64,000 bases of DNA. It comes from Hamiltosporidium tvaerminnensis. Its lineage: Eukaryota; Microsporidia; Dubosqiidae. Made by a program: the position numbers and the translations under genes. Location of the stretch: assembly GCA_022605425.2 (NCBI GenBank), contig JAKIMF020000001.1, positions 2,172,501 to 2,236,500 of the forward strand, read 5' to 3'. Below are positions 31,635 to 40,971 of this stretch, piece by piece. Position 1 is the stretch's first letter; each line of letters begins with the position of its first letter. The notes under the pieces are model-generated. The model was not told the DNA's origin, did no database searches, and worked only from the letters and a program-made list of their open reading frames with translations.

Positions 31635-32747
31635 TTATTCATGAACAATTTTTCTCATCATACGTAACATTTCATCACTACTTTCAACAACATAAGAATT
31701 ATAATCAATTTCACTTTTACAAGCCGAAACAGACATTGTAATTCTATCAATTCTACACGAAACTTTTTTATCAACAATATATTTAATAAGATCTTTTTCA
31801 AGATATTCTACTGAAACACCAAAAATAGATGCCATGGTTTCAATATGTAAACTTTTATAACTCAATAAAAGTTGTTGATATACTCTTGACTTCATTTCGT
31901 ATACAAAATAATTTATTAACGAAGATAAAAATGTCTCGTTTCGTATATTTTCTGCAAAATCTGAAATTTCATAAAAAATTGTTCTGTAATTGCATTTATA
32001 AAAAGATTCTACTAATTTATAAGCAAATGGAAATTTATTTATTGCTTCCATTACCTCACTGGACTGTAAAATTTTTTTATCTATATCTTCTCGATTAAAA
32101 GTTAAAATTCCTGTAAAAACAGCATAAAGTACTGCTTTTTCATAAGTAAGTAATTCATAAGATTCAAATGTAGCAAGACATTCTGTAAAAAGAATAGCTG
32201 ATTTTTTAAAGTCTTTAGATATTAAAAGGTATAAAGCTTCATAACTTTTAAATTTATTTTTTCTGTCCCAATCACACCCTTTTTCTGTGATAGAATTAAG
32301 TTGATTAACAATAATAGGAAGACTTCTTTTATCTTTTAAAATAAAACAAATTCTCATTTTGCATAAAAGAACATCCACAGAAAAAGAAGCAGAAAAAACT
32401 TTTTTTCTTAAATCTCTGAACATACTATTAAGATTTATTATATCCATTGTTTTGGCATAATACTCTGCAATTTTCTTATCAACATTAATTTGAAATGTTT
32501 CGTTGTCAGGATCGCTTTCTTTCTCTGCTTGAAATTTTTTTAGTTGAGCTTCATTGGCTCTTCTAAGAATTCCATATTCTGATTCATCGTAACCTATTAC
32601 TTTTTTTGTGGAGAGTTCAAGATATAGGAATGTCATTTCATTTTCAATAATTTTATTTTTTAATTCTTTTGTAAATTCTGGGTTTGTTTTTGCTTTTTTT
32701 ATGAGTTCGTAGAAGTAAAGATCTGGTTTGTTGAAGTTGCAATCCAT
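31635..32747 (-). CDS. RPN7: 26S proteasome lid subunit RPN7 (PSMD6 homologue)
   Basis: RPN7 is a PCI-domain scaffold of the 19S lid, which recognises and de-ubiquitinates substrates of the proteasome. The 370-residue product matches the family through its length. Diagnostic blocks are EKGCDWDRKNKFKSYEALYL (about 155-174, equivalent to GGDWDRRNRLKVYQGLY), KKSAILFTECLATFESYELL, FYKCNYRTIFYEI, and the PCI winged helix near residues 290-345 (SYKSLHIETMASIFGVSVEYLE through VSCRIDRI). It is slightly shorter than the roughly 390-430 residues elsewhere, mainly at the N-terminus. The ATG at 32747 has a CCC motif 5 nt upstream. It is divergent from the BRAP2-like gene, with 730 bp of repeat-bearing DNA between them. 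Confidence 0.93.
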   Translation of the reverse strand: MDCNFNKPDLYFYELIKKAKTNPEFTKELKNKIIENEMTFLYLELSTKKVIGYDESEYGILRRANEAQLKKFQAEKESDPDNETFQINVDKKIAEYYAKTMDIINLNSMFRDLRKKVFSASFSVDVLLCKMRICFILKDKRSLPIIVNQLNSITEKGCDWDRKNKFKSYEALYLLISKDFKKSAILFTECLATFESYELLTYEKAVLYAVFTGILTFNREDIDKKILQSSEVMEAINKFPFAYKLVESFYKCNYRTIFYEISDFAENIRNETFLSSLINYFVYEMKSRVYQQLLLSYKSLHIETMASIFGVSVEYLEKDLIKYIVDKKVSCRIDRITMSVSACKSEIDYNSYVVESSDEMLRMMRKIVHE

Positions 32748-32752
32748 TTGAT

Positions 32753-32755
32753 GGG
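32753..32755 (-). promoter_or_regulatory. CCC motif of the RPN7 gene
   Basis: The sense strand reads ATGCCCATCAAATGG, with CCC five nt before the ATG. Confidence 0.5.
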
Positions 32756-32923
32756 CATTTTTTTTTTAAAAAATTAGAAAAATTATTTGTTAATTGTATT
32801 TTTGTATTTTGAAATTCCTTAAAAAAATGGTAAAGAAAATACTGATTTTTTTATGAAAAAAAATTTAAATACAAAATAGGTTGAGACGTAGAAATGGAAA
32901 AAAAATCGAATTTAAATACTAAA

Positions 32924-33085
32924 ATTTATCTTCTTTGAAGGAAATAGGAAATAAATCATTTTAAAAAAATTTGGATTAAAATTTATCTTCTTTGAAGGAA
33001 ATAAAGAAATAAATCATTTTAAAAAAAATAAAATAAATGAATTATCTTCTTTGAAGGAAATAAAGAAAATAAATACGAAAGAATT
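32924..33085. repeat. Degenerate tandem repeat of about 57-60 bp, three copies
   Basis: ATTATCTTCTTTGAAGGAAA or its variant ATTTATCTTCTTTGAAGG recurs at about 32924, 32981 and 33041, each followed by an A-rich stretch with AAATCATTTTAAAA. It lies in the divergent RPN7/BRAP2 intergenic region. Confidence 0.75.
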
Positions 33086-33315
33086 GAGGTCTTTAAATAA
33101 ATGAAAATTAAATACGAATGAGTCACATCTTTGGAAAAATACGAAATAAGAAATACAAAAAAAAAATTTAAATACGAATCAATTATCTTTCTTACAAAAA
33201 AAGTTTGATATATAATTCAAATAATTTGAATTATTTTCTTTAAAAAAATAAGAAAATATTACAAAAATAAATACAAATTGAAACACGAATGAATTTTTTC
33301 CTCCAAAAAAACATA

Positions 33316-33465
33316 GGAGATTAGAAACAAAGAAATTTTTGTACAAACAAATTACAAATAAATTTTTTTGAATATAAATAGAAAAAATAGGAGATTAGAA
33401 ACAATGAAATTTTTGTTTCAACAAATTACCAATAAATTTGTTTGAATATAAATAAGAAAAAAATA
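33316..33465 (+). repeat. 74-bp tandem duplication directly upstream of the BRAP2-like gene
   Basis: GGAGATTAGAAACAA starts at 33316 and again at 33390, with matching downstream words (GAAATTTTTGT, CAAATTAC, AATAAATTT, GAATATAAATA). A third unit begins as ATAGGGGTAAAT and carries the GGGG motif and start of the gene, so the gene's start signal sits in the last, diverged unit. Confidence 0.75.
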
Positions 33466-33469
33466 GGGG
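33466..33469 (+). promoter_or_regulatory. GGGG motif before the BRAP2-like ATG
   Basis: ATAGGGGTAAATATG: the motif lies 5 nt before the chosen ATG at 33475 and supports it over the upstream TTG of the same frame. Confidence 0.45.
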
Positions 33470-33474
33470 TAAAT

Positions 33475-34842
33475 ATGGTAATTCAGTCACGTTTATGTAT
33501 AGACATTTCAAAATACACAGAAATAAACATTTGTTCTGGTTTGCAAAAAGAATTTCAAGGAAAAATACAAATATTTAGACCGACCAACGAAAATGATTTT
33601 TATACAGAAAATTTGACTTCAAATACAGTTTGTATTGTTGCATTACCAAATTATTTTAAATATAGCGATTTAGAAAACTTTATACAAGGTTTTATTCCGT
33701 GTTATATTCGATATTTTAAAAATATTGATAAGAATTGTTTTCTTGTAATTTTAAAATTTGAAACTTTAGAGGAATCTTCAAGTTTCTATAAAAAATTTAA
33801 TGGAAAACTTTTTAATGAATACGAACCAGAAATATGTCATGTCATGTTTTTAGGAAAGATACAGTGTATGATTAATGGTATTTACACTTCCTTAGATGAT
33901 ATTACTACGGTAGAAAAAGATAAAGCAAAAATGGAAAATAAAGAAATTAAGGATTTTGAACTTCCAAATTGTCCTGTTTGTCTTGAAAGACTTGATTTAA
34001 GTATTAGTGGTGTATTAACAATACAGTGTAATCATTCATTTCATTGTAATTGTTTATTTTCTTGGAATGATTTGACATGTCCAGTTTGCAGATACTCGTA
34101 TTCAAGAGAAGGATTGAAATGTAGTGAATGTGATATAGATACAGATTTATGGGCCTGTTTAATATGTGGGAATTTAGGGTGTGGTAGATACAATAATGGA
34201 CATGCAAATAAACATTTTAAAGAATTTGATCATTTTTTTAGTTTAGAATTGAATACTAAACGAGTATGGGATTATGTCTCAGACAATTATGTCCATAGAA
34301 TTGTTCAAAGTATAAACGAAGGTAAATTAGTACAAGTAGATGGAAATATAGAGAAAGCTGAGGATATAAAAAACGAATACGAAAATCTTTTAATTGCGCA
34401 AATGGAATCACAAAGAATATTTTACGAGTCAAAAATTAAAGATTTTAAAAAAAAAATTTACAAAAAAATTAAAATTTTAAAGAAAAAATACAAAACTCAA
34501 AAAAAAATAAAAAAAGAAATTCAAAACAATTTAAATGTACAAACTGATTTACAAACCAAAAACACAATTCTATCAGATGAAAATAATCGGTTATTGGAAA
34601 AAAATCAAAAATTTATTACAGAAATTAAATCTAAAGATATTCTTATAACCAAATTACAACGAAGTGTAAATGAAATGACAAATAAAATTGAAAAAGATAA
34701 GTTTTCTCTTAAAGAAATGCAAGATGAAATTAAAGAATTATATTTTCATATTGAAAAAGGTGAAACTCTCAAAAAAGAAATGGTAGGTGGTAGTCTCATA
34801 ATTAGAAAAGGCAAAAAACATACATCTTATAAAAAATTGTAA
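33475..34842 (+). CDS. BRAP2/ETP1-type RING and UBP-zinc-finger ubiquitin ligase
   Basis: Domains in order on the 455-residue product: a BRAP2 RRM-like N-terminal domain (about 50-115, VCIVALPNYFKYSDLENFI), a RING finger (about 166-205, CPVCLERLD...CNHSFHCNCLFSW...CPVC), a UBP-type zinc finger (about 216-255, CSECDIDTDLWACLICGNLG and CGRYNNGHANKHF) and a long Lys/Glu coiled coil (about 300-435). This is the complete layout of human BRAP2 and yeast Etp1, E3 ligases that bind ubiquitin chains through the UBP finger. BRAP2 restrains Ras-MAPK signalling in animals; Etp1 acts in the ethanol response of yeast. The substrate here is unknown. The start is set at the first ATG; the frame opens 11 codons earlier only at a TTG. 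Confidence 0.93.
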   Translation: MVIQSRLCIDISKYTEINICSGLQKEFQGKIQIFRPTNENDFYTENLTSNTVCIVALPNYFKYSDLENFIQGFIPCYIRYFKNIDKNCFLVILKFETLEESSSFYKKFNGKLFNEYEPEICHVMFLGKIQCMINGIYTSLDDITTVEKDKAKMENKEIKDFELPNCPVCLERLDLSISGVLTIQCNHSFHCNCLFSWNDLTCPVCRYSYSREGLKCSECDIDTDLWACLICGNLGCGRYNNGHANKHFKEFDHFFSLELNTKRVWDYVSDNYVHRIVQSINEGKLVQVDGNIEKAEDIKNEYENLLIAQMESQRIFYESKIKDFKKKIYKKIKILKKKYKTQKKIKKEIQNNLNVQTDLQTKNTILSDENNRLLEKNQKFITEIKSKDILITKLQRSVNEMTNKIEKDKFSLKEMQDEIKELYFHIEKGETLKKEMVGGSLIIRKGKKHTSYKKL

Positions 34843-35087
34843 AAACTTTTAAATTTCATTTTTCTTTTAAGCTATATTTTTACTTCAGATTTATAAAATT
34901 AAGAATTATGATTCTTAATTTTCTATTCAAATTTTCTTTTTTTTTATAAATTTATTTACTTTTTTATTTGAATTAAACAAAGTTTTTTAAAAATTTGGAA
35001 AACTAATTAGTTTTAAATCATATATTACTAATATTTTACTGCTATAAATCATATATTACATCTATATAATCAATATATTACATTTAT
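34843..35087. other. AT-rich spacer
   Basis: Holds an inverted repeat around ATTAAGAATTATGATTCTTA at 34897-34920 that could form a hairpin just after the BRAP2-like gene. Its role in transcript ending is a guess. Confidence 0.35.
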
Positions 35088-35277
35088 ATTTTACTTCCTT
35101 TCTATATTCATTACTTCTATTCTAATACTCATTTACTTCTATTCTATACTCATTTACTTCTATTCTATACTCATTTACTTCTATTCTATACTTATTTACT
35201 TCCTTTCTAATACCATTTACTTCTATTCCAATACTATTTACTTCCTTTCTATACTCAATTACATCTATTCCAATACT
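35088..35277 (+). repeat. 21-bp pyrimidine-rich tandem repeat, about eight copies, upstream of NAT10
   Basis: The word ATTTACTTC or a close variant occurs at 35131, 35152, 35173, 35194, 35215, 35236 and 35257, an exact 21-bp step. The array ends about 43 bp before the NAT10/KRE33 start codon and so lies in its probable promoter. The plus strand is almost free of G. Confidence 0.9.
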
Positions 35278-35319
35278 CAAGAATCTTCAATTTTTTTTAT
35301 TTTTTTATTTTACCGTTGA

Positions 35320-37926
35320 ATGACTTTGTGTGAAAATGAAAATAAAATTTATTCTTTGATAAACGATGGTATAAAAAACAATTACAGATCTGTTTTTGTA
35401 GTGTTGGGTAGTAATTGTAATGAAGTATCAATAAAATTACATCACATTCTATCTAAGACAAGGATAGGTATTAAACCTTCTGTTTTATGGTGTTATAAGA
35501 GAGAAATGACCGGTAAAAATTATAAAAAGAAAAAAATGGCGAATCTTAGCAATCAAGTAAAAAGTGGAATGGTGGTTGAGGAGGATGCGTTTGAAGTGTT
35601 TAATTCATCTACAAATGTAGATTACATTTTATATGGTGAATGTGATAGAGTGTTGGGGCGTACATATGATATGTGTGTTTTACAAGATTTTGACTGTATT
35701 ACTCCAAATATTATGGCAAAAACTGTTGAGACTGTGTGTGGTGGCGGTTTGATTATATTTTTATTGGAAAATATTTATAAGTTGGAGGATGCTTTTGAGA
35801 TGAAAATGGATATTCATAAGAAATTTGGAGATTTAGAAAATGAAAAAATGAGATTTAATAAGAGACTGTTTTGCTCTTTAAAAAAGTCTAAATTTACGAT
35901 ATTTTTAAATGAAAATATGGAAGTTTTAAATATTTCAAAATATAAAAGTAAGAAAAATGAATTGATTAGGAAAGAAAATATTGAAATGGAAAATAAATCT
36001 AAAAAATGTAAAGAAAGTTCAAGTGGAAGTAAAAAATATAAATTTATGAATGGTTTAATAACAAAAGACGTTTTTAAAGAAAATGAAAAAATAGAAAAAA
36101 CAAAAGAACAAAGAAATTTATTAGTAGAACTTGAAAAATTATATTCTGATAGGAACAATAAAACAATTATATCCGTGACTGCAGCTAGAGGAAGAGGAAA
36201 ATCTGCTTTACTTGGGTTTTCGATTTCAGATGCAATAAAAAACCACTTTGGTGTCATAAATGTGGTGGCACCGGCATTAGAAAATGTAAAAACTTTATTT
36301 TTATTTGTTGAAAACGGTTTGAAAGAATTAAATTTTGAAAAGAATAAAGATTATCAAATTTACTTTACAAAAATAAACAATAAAAAATTTGTGAGTAAAA
36401 TTTCGATTACAAAATATTTTAAACAAGTTATTGAATATGTTGATCCAAGAATCGGATTAAAATTATATCCTGATTTAGTTGTGGTTGATGAAGCAGCTGC
36501 TATTCCAATGTCTTTTTTAAAACCTTTTTTGGAATGTAATGTTGTATTGATGGCCTCTACATTGAACGGTTATGAAGGAACTGGCAGATCTTTATCTTTA
36601 AAACTTTTTGAAACACTTCGTAAAAATAGTAAATCTAAAGATTCTTATATTTTCAAAGAATTTATTTTGAATGAAAGTATCAGATATTCTAGAAATGATC
36701 CTGTTGAGAGATGGTTGTATGATGTATTGCTTTTAGATGCACAGCCACCTAAAATTACATTTTGTCCTCCTCCAGAGAATTGTGAGTTGGCTTATGTGGA
36801 TAGAGACATTTTATTTTCATATCATTCGGCTTCTGAAATATTTTTAAATGAAATTGTTTCTCTGTTTGTTGCTTCACATTATAAAAATTCTCCTAATGAT
36901 TTACAATTATTAGCTGATGGGCCTAAACAAGGTATTTTTGTTTTACTGACACCTTTGGATAATAAAAGTGTTGAAGGAAAAGAAAATGCAAATTGTAGTA
37001 TTTTGCCTAAAATTATTTGTGCTATTCAAGTTACTTTGGAAGGAAAAATAAAAAATACACAAACAGTTTCTAAAGATGGAAATTTAATTCCTTGGACGGT
37101 TTACGAACATTTCATTGACACCGAATTCATTAACAAATCTGGTATTAGAATAGTAAGGATAGCAGTGCATCCAGACTTTATTAATATGGGATATGGAAGT
37201 AGAGCCTTGGATTTATTTTGTCGTTTTTTTTCTGAACAAAATTCATCAGAAAATAATTTTTTTATACCAAAAAATACCATGAAAAAGTCACTTCTATATT
37301 CTTTAAAAGATATTTTAATTCCTAAAATTGAATGGATCGGTTCTTCTTTTGGAGTAACGAGTCATCTTCTATTTTTTTGGAAAAAATTAAATTTTTTACA
37401 AATTTACCTTAAACAGACACCCAGCAAAATTACAGGAGAACACTCGGTTATAGTAATCAAAGATATCCATGACAACAACACATGGATATACGATTATTAC
37501 AATATATTCATATCAAAATTTATAAATTTACTTTCTTATAATTATAAAGACTTAGATCCTGTCTTATCCTTATCTCTATATTACGATAAAAATCTTACAA
37601 AATTTAAAGATGAAAATATTAAAATTAAAAATTATTTTTCATGTTTTGATATCAAAAGAATCGAAATATATTGTAAGAATCGTATTGATATCAAAATGAT
37701 AATGGATTTATTACCAATTATTTCATTTTTATATTTTAAAGGTAAATTTACATTTAATTTAGATATTTTACAAGAAAGTTTGTTGCTGATTGTTGGATTG
37801 CAACGTAAAGATTTGTGTTTTGCTTCTTCTATTTTTAAATTGGATTCAAGTCATATTAATAGTATTTTCTTAAAAATTATTTCTTTATTGTTTAGTGAGA
37901 TTTTTAAAATGTATCAAAATGAATAG
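35320..37926 (+). CDS. KRE33: RNA cytidine acetyltransferase (NAT10/KRE33 homologue)
   Basis: This enzyme uses ATP and acetyl-CoA to make N4-acetylcytidine in 18S rRNA and in tRNA, and assists small-subunit assembly. The 868-residue product has the family N-terminus (RSVFVVLGSNCNEVSIKLHH followed by PSVLWCYKRE), a Walker A as TAARGRGKSALLG (about 287-299), a helicase-like VVVDEAAAIP (about 387-396), ASTLNGYEGTGRS, and the GNAT acetyl-CoA site RIAVHPDFINMGYGSRAL (about 612-629). The C-terminal basic tail of larger homologues (about 1025 residues in human) is missing. The insert at about 195-255 is Lys/Ser-rich. ATG at 35320 is the first in frame; ACCGTT precedes it, as before UTP10. Confidence 0.95.
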   Translation: MTLCENENKIYSLINDGIKNNYRSVFVVLGSNCNEVSIKLHHILSKTRIGIKPSVLWCYKREMTGKNYKKKKMANLSNQVKSGMVVEEDAFEVFNSSTNVDYILYGECDRVLGRTYDMCVLQDFDCITPNIMAKTVETVCGGGLIIFLLENIYKLEDAFEMKMDIHKKFGDLENEKMRFNKRLFCSLKKSKFTIFLNENMEVLNISKYKSKKNELIRKENIEMENKSKKCKESSSGSKKYKFMNGLITKDVFKENEKIEKTKEQRNLLVELEKLYSDRNNKTIISVTAARGRGKSALLGFSISDAIKNHFGVINVVAPALENVKTLFLFVENGLKELNFEKNKDYQIYFTKINNKKFVSKISITKYFKQVIEYVDPRIGLKLYPDLVVVDEAAAIPMSFLKPFLECNVVLMASTLNGYEGTGRSLSLKLFETLRKNSKSKDSYIFKEFILNESIRYSRNDPVERWLYDVLLLDAQPPKITFCPPPENCELAYVDRDILFSYHSASEIFLNEIVSLFVASHYKNSPNDLQLLADGPKQGIFVLLTPLDNKSVEGKENANCSILPKIICAIQVTLEGKIKNTQTVSKDGNLIPWTVYEHFIDTEFINKSGIRIVRIAVHPDFINMGYGSRALDLFCRFFSEQNSSENNFFIPKNTMKKSLLYSLKDILIPKIEWIGSSFGVTSHLLFFWKKLNFLQIYLKQTPSKITGEHSVIVIKDIHDNNTWIYDYYNIFISKFINLLSYNYKDLDPVLSLSLYYDKNLTKFKDENIKIKNYFSCFDIKRIEIYCKNRIDIKMIMDLLPIISFLYFKGKFTFNLDILQESLLLIVGLQRKDLCFASSIFKLDSSHINSIFLKIISLLFSEIFKMYQNE

Positions 37927-38860
37927 AATTAAAGATTTATAAAAAGTAGAAGGATTTAAGAAGAATATATTTATTATGTTTTATAAGTTTATAATGAATA
38001 TATGATATGAAATGCGGTGGTTAAAATAAAATATTTTAAATGTTTTTTCAAAATAGAAATAATATGATTATAAATTTGATATTAAATTTTGATTTATTTT
38101 TTAATTAATTTTTCTTTCTTTGGTAATTCATATATAAATAGAATAAAATTAGAAATTTAAAAGCTATGGATAAACTCTAATATATATCAATGTCTAGCTA
38201 TTTATATATTTTTATGAAATTTGTTCAATCAAATCAAAATATGATTGGAGGTGATTATTTAAGATTTTTGTGTTCAAATTTTTTATTTATTAACTTTCAA
38301 ATCATTGATATAGATTTATGTGATATTTCAATTATATATTATTAATTCTAAGATATTTTAAAAGAACAATATTTATTTAATTAGCGATTTGATTATATTT
38401 GTATTCTTTATTTTATTAACTTTTTTTTTAATTATGATTTGAATGAATTTTATTTAGTTATACGAATATTTAAGTAATATTAAACAACTAAATAATAGAT
38501 TTTTTAAATTGTAACATCGATTATCGTCTGTTCTTTTGTTGTAGATTATGTATTTTGATTCGCATATTGTACATAGGTTAATAATTTGGATGTAAATATG
38601 CGAATATTATTGAAAAAAAATATGATAGAAACATTAAATATGTAAATAAATTGCTATGAATAAAAAGAAAGTGCTTCTATTATGAGTTTTAATTTATCTA
38701 ATCTAATCGAAAAGGTTGAAACATTTCAATATATCAAAGTATATCTAACGGTTTTAGGTAATATCAGTTTCAATTTTTAAAGGTTACTGTTTCATTAATC
38801 AAATATTTATTGGTTGTTTGCAAATCTAAAAGTATAAATCGAGGCAGGTTTTTAAGATAA
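37927..38860. other. AT-rich intergenic stretch, no gene seen
   Basis: No protein-like frame and no repeat match. No clear CCC or GGG motif lies before the downstream gene. Confidence 0.3.
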
Positions 38861-39322
38861 ATGAAGTTCTTAGATATTTTATTATGTTTTGTAGCTTGCA
38901 TATTTTTTGCTTCTAGATTCTCGTATGCCGATGAATCTGATTCTTCGAATTCAACATCATCATCAAATTCTACTTCAACTAGTGGTGGGAGCGAAAGCTC
39001 ATCGGGAGGATCATCATCGGGTGATGCAACTTCTCAAGGTTCAGATGGAGGAAATCAAACCAGTTCAAGTACAGGCAACAATGCTACAAGCACTAATGCT
39101 ACAAGCACTAATGCTACAGGCGCCAATGCTACAGGCGCCAATGCTACGGGTAATAAAACAAATGTAGATAAAGATAACTGTGTAAAAATTGATGGGGAAA
39201 CTATTGAAGATAAACCTGGAAGAATTGTATATTGTGGCAGATCCAAACGTACAGACGATTGTGCTTTACCCGAACGAACACCAGGAACAACAAAAGACTA
39301 TTCAAGAACTTGTTACACTTGA
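38861..39322 (+). CDS. Secreted Ser/Thr-rich protein with NAT repeats and a C-terminal Cys motif
   Basis: A clear signal peptide (KFLDILLCFVACIFFASRFSYA, cleavage likely before DES) opens the 153-residue product. A Ser/Thr/Gly/Asn-rich low-complexity region follows (25-95), with five NAT units in tandem near 73-93 and many potential O-mannosylation sites. The C-terminal part is ordered, with Cys in NCVKIDGETIEDKPGRIVYC and in the DDCALP and RTCYT words. This ordered part parallels the protein at 19299. Such layout fits surface, spore-wall or polar-tube proteins of microsporidia. I recognise no named family and infer the location from composition only. Confidence 0.75.
   Translation: MKFLDILLCFVACIFFASRFSYADESDSSNSTSSSNSTSTSGGSESSSGGSSSGDATSQGSDGGNQTSSSTGNNATSTNATSTNATGANATGANATGNKTNVDKDNCVKIDGETIEDKPGRIVYCGRSKRTDDCALPERTPGTTKDYSRTCYT
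39079..39150 (+). repeat. 15-bp coding tandem repeat encoding NAT-T/G units
   Basis: AATGCTACAAGCACT and AATGCTACAGGCGCC units repeat at 15-bp steps inside the secreted-protein gene. Near-identity of the units suggests recent slippage and length variation between strains. Confidence 0.8.
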
Positions 39323-40554
39323 ATTTAGTATAAATAAAATATTTAGGTTATTTTTTATTATTATTAGTTTATAGGAAAAAAATATTTGTGTTTTTTGATT
39401 ATACAGGAGTAAAAAGTCATAAAAATAGGGGGGAAGGTAAAAATGAAACTATGATTATATAATACGGTATTAGATAAGTTATCTTTTTTCATGAAATACG
39501 TCATCTGCATATTATTTTATGTTTCACTATAATAATGTGATAATTCTAAGATAAGTTTTTATGATTATCATAATAGAATATTGATTTGATATTTACATCA
39601 AATTGTATGAAACACCATATCAGGTTTAAAATATATTAAGCTTTACATTCAAAGCAAATAACAAAGAATACTTTACTTTAAATAGTGTTTTTTGGGTTAA
39701 AATTTATATTAGCAAACACTATAGGCTTGGAGAAGAATATTTTTAATATATCGAATCTACATTACTTATTTATTGTAATTCATTTTCAAGTTTTTTTGGT
39801 TCAACTTGATTAATATTTATTCATAAAACTCCAAGTTGTATAGAAATTTTTTCTAGTAAGAATTAGAGCTCTTATTTTTGATTGTTAGATGGTATATAAT
39901 TCTTTTTACCATTCTTCTATATATTTGTAGATTTGGCGCTCTTATACTTCTGCCATTAAATTAAATCCCAGTATTATGTTTTCTACTTTTTAAAATACTA
40001 ATTCAGTATAATATTCTTTTATCCATTGAAGCAATGAATATAATCAATTGGAATAATTCATTAAAGTAATTAAATTTTATAACCGCATTTAAAGTTTGAT
40101 ATGAATGATTAGGAATATTGGGAAGCCCTAATATCACATATTATAAAGTGCGAATTATCCAAACATGAAATCTACAAATAAACTAAATAGTTCGGGAACA
40201 TGCCATCTTTTCTAAATTTCTGGCAAACTGGTAGAATTCATATTATGATGGTTTTTCTATATATATAAGTTTATAATATATTTTTTTATATAGATGTAAT
40301 ATATCATGTTTTGTTACGGATTGTTAGATAAGTTTTTAGGTCAGATGTAGTTCTGATTTTTCGAGATGATGAAACAATGATTTCCTATCTTAAAAATTCG
40401 GAATTAGATTTCACAACATATCACAATCGAAATAATTTTAATGAAACGCTAAAAAACAATTAAATAAAAAATTTGTCAATTTAATTTAAGTTCTGCTTTA
40501 ATACCAGAAGTAGCTAAGAAATATAAAATAAAATATATAATAATTTCTTTATTG
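39323..40554. other. AT-rich intergenic stretch, no gene seen
   Basis: Nothing recognisable apart from T-rich runs. Confidence 0.3.
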
Positions 40555-40971
40555 TCAGGGTACTGGATTATCGGTTGTATCTTCATTTTCAGGGTCTTGA
40601 TCTCCAAATGATACTTTAAGTTTCCCGTTTTCAACAGATATTTTACCGTTTGTTAATCGATAAGAAACCTTTTTCGTGTATTCTCCTTGAACCGATTCAA
40701 ATCTACCGTTCTTGTTGTCATCTAGGTTTTTACCATATTCAATTCTAAAACTTTTATCGTCATGAGTAAACTCAATATTTTCTAAACCAATACCTGGTGG
40801 CAGATCGTAATAAAATACAGGATTTTTATTCGTTTCAATGTTTTTTAGTTCATATTTATATTTTTTCAATTTTAAATCTCTACAAAATACGTGTATTAGA
40901 AATATAAGAAACATTATTTCGATTTGTTTTATAGATTCTGTTGTACTTTTTTTATAATAAACTCTGTACAT
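40555..40971 (-). CDS. Small hypothetical protein with a hydrophobic N-terminus
   Basis: The 138-residue frame starts at ATG 40971; a second ATG (residue 20) would place MFLIFLIHVFCRDLKLKK at the N-terminus, which reads as a signal peptide or anchor. The remainder is polar with alternating hydrophobic residues (FRIEYGKNLDDNKNGRFESV, VSYRLTNGKISVENGKLKVSF), suggesting beta strands, and ends in an acidic Asp/Glu/Pro tail. No Cys-rich motif and no family recognised. There is no CCC or GGG signal close by. Codon use and composition look like a real gene, and a secreted lineage-specific protein is the best guess. Confidence 0.55.
   Translation of the reverse strand: MYRVYYKKSTTESIKQIEIMFLIFLIHVFCRDLKLKKYKYELKNIETNKNPVFYYDLPPGIGLENIEFTHDDKSFRIEYGKNLDDNKNGRFESVQGEYTKKVSYRLTNGKISVENGKLKVSFGDQDPENEDTTDNPVP

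Noticed and set aside
39055-39246. Minus-strand frame over the secreted-protein repeat
   Set aside because: Shadow of the 15-bp repeat; the plus-strand frame has the signal peptide and ATG.
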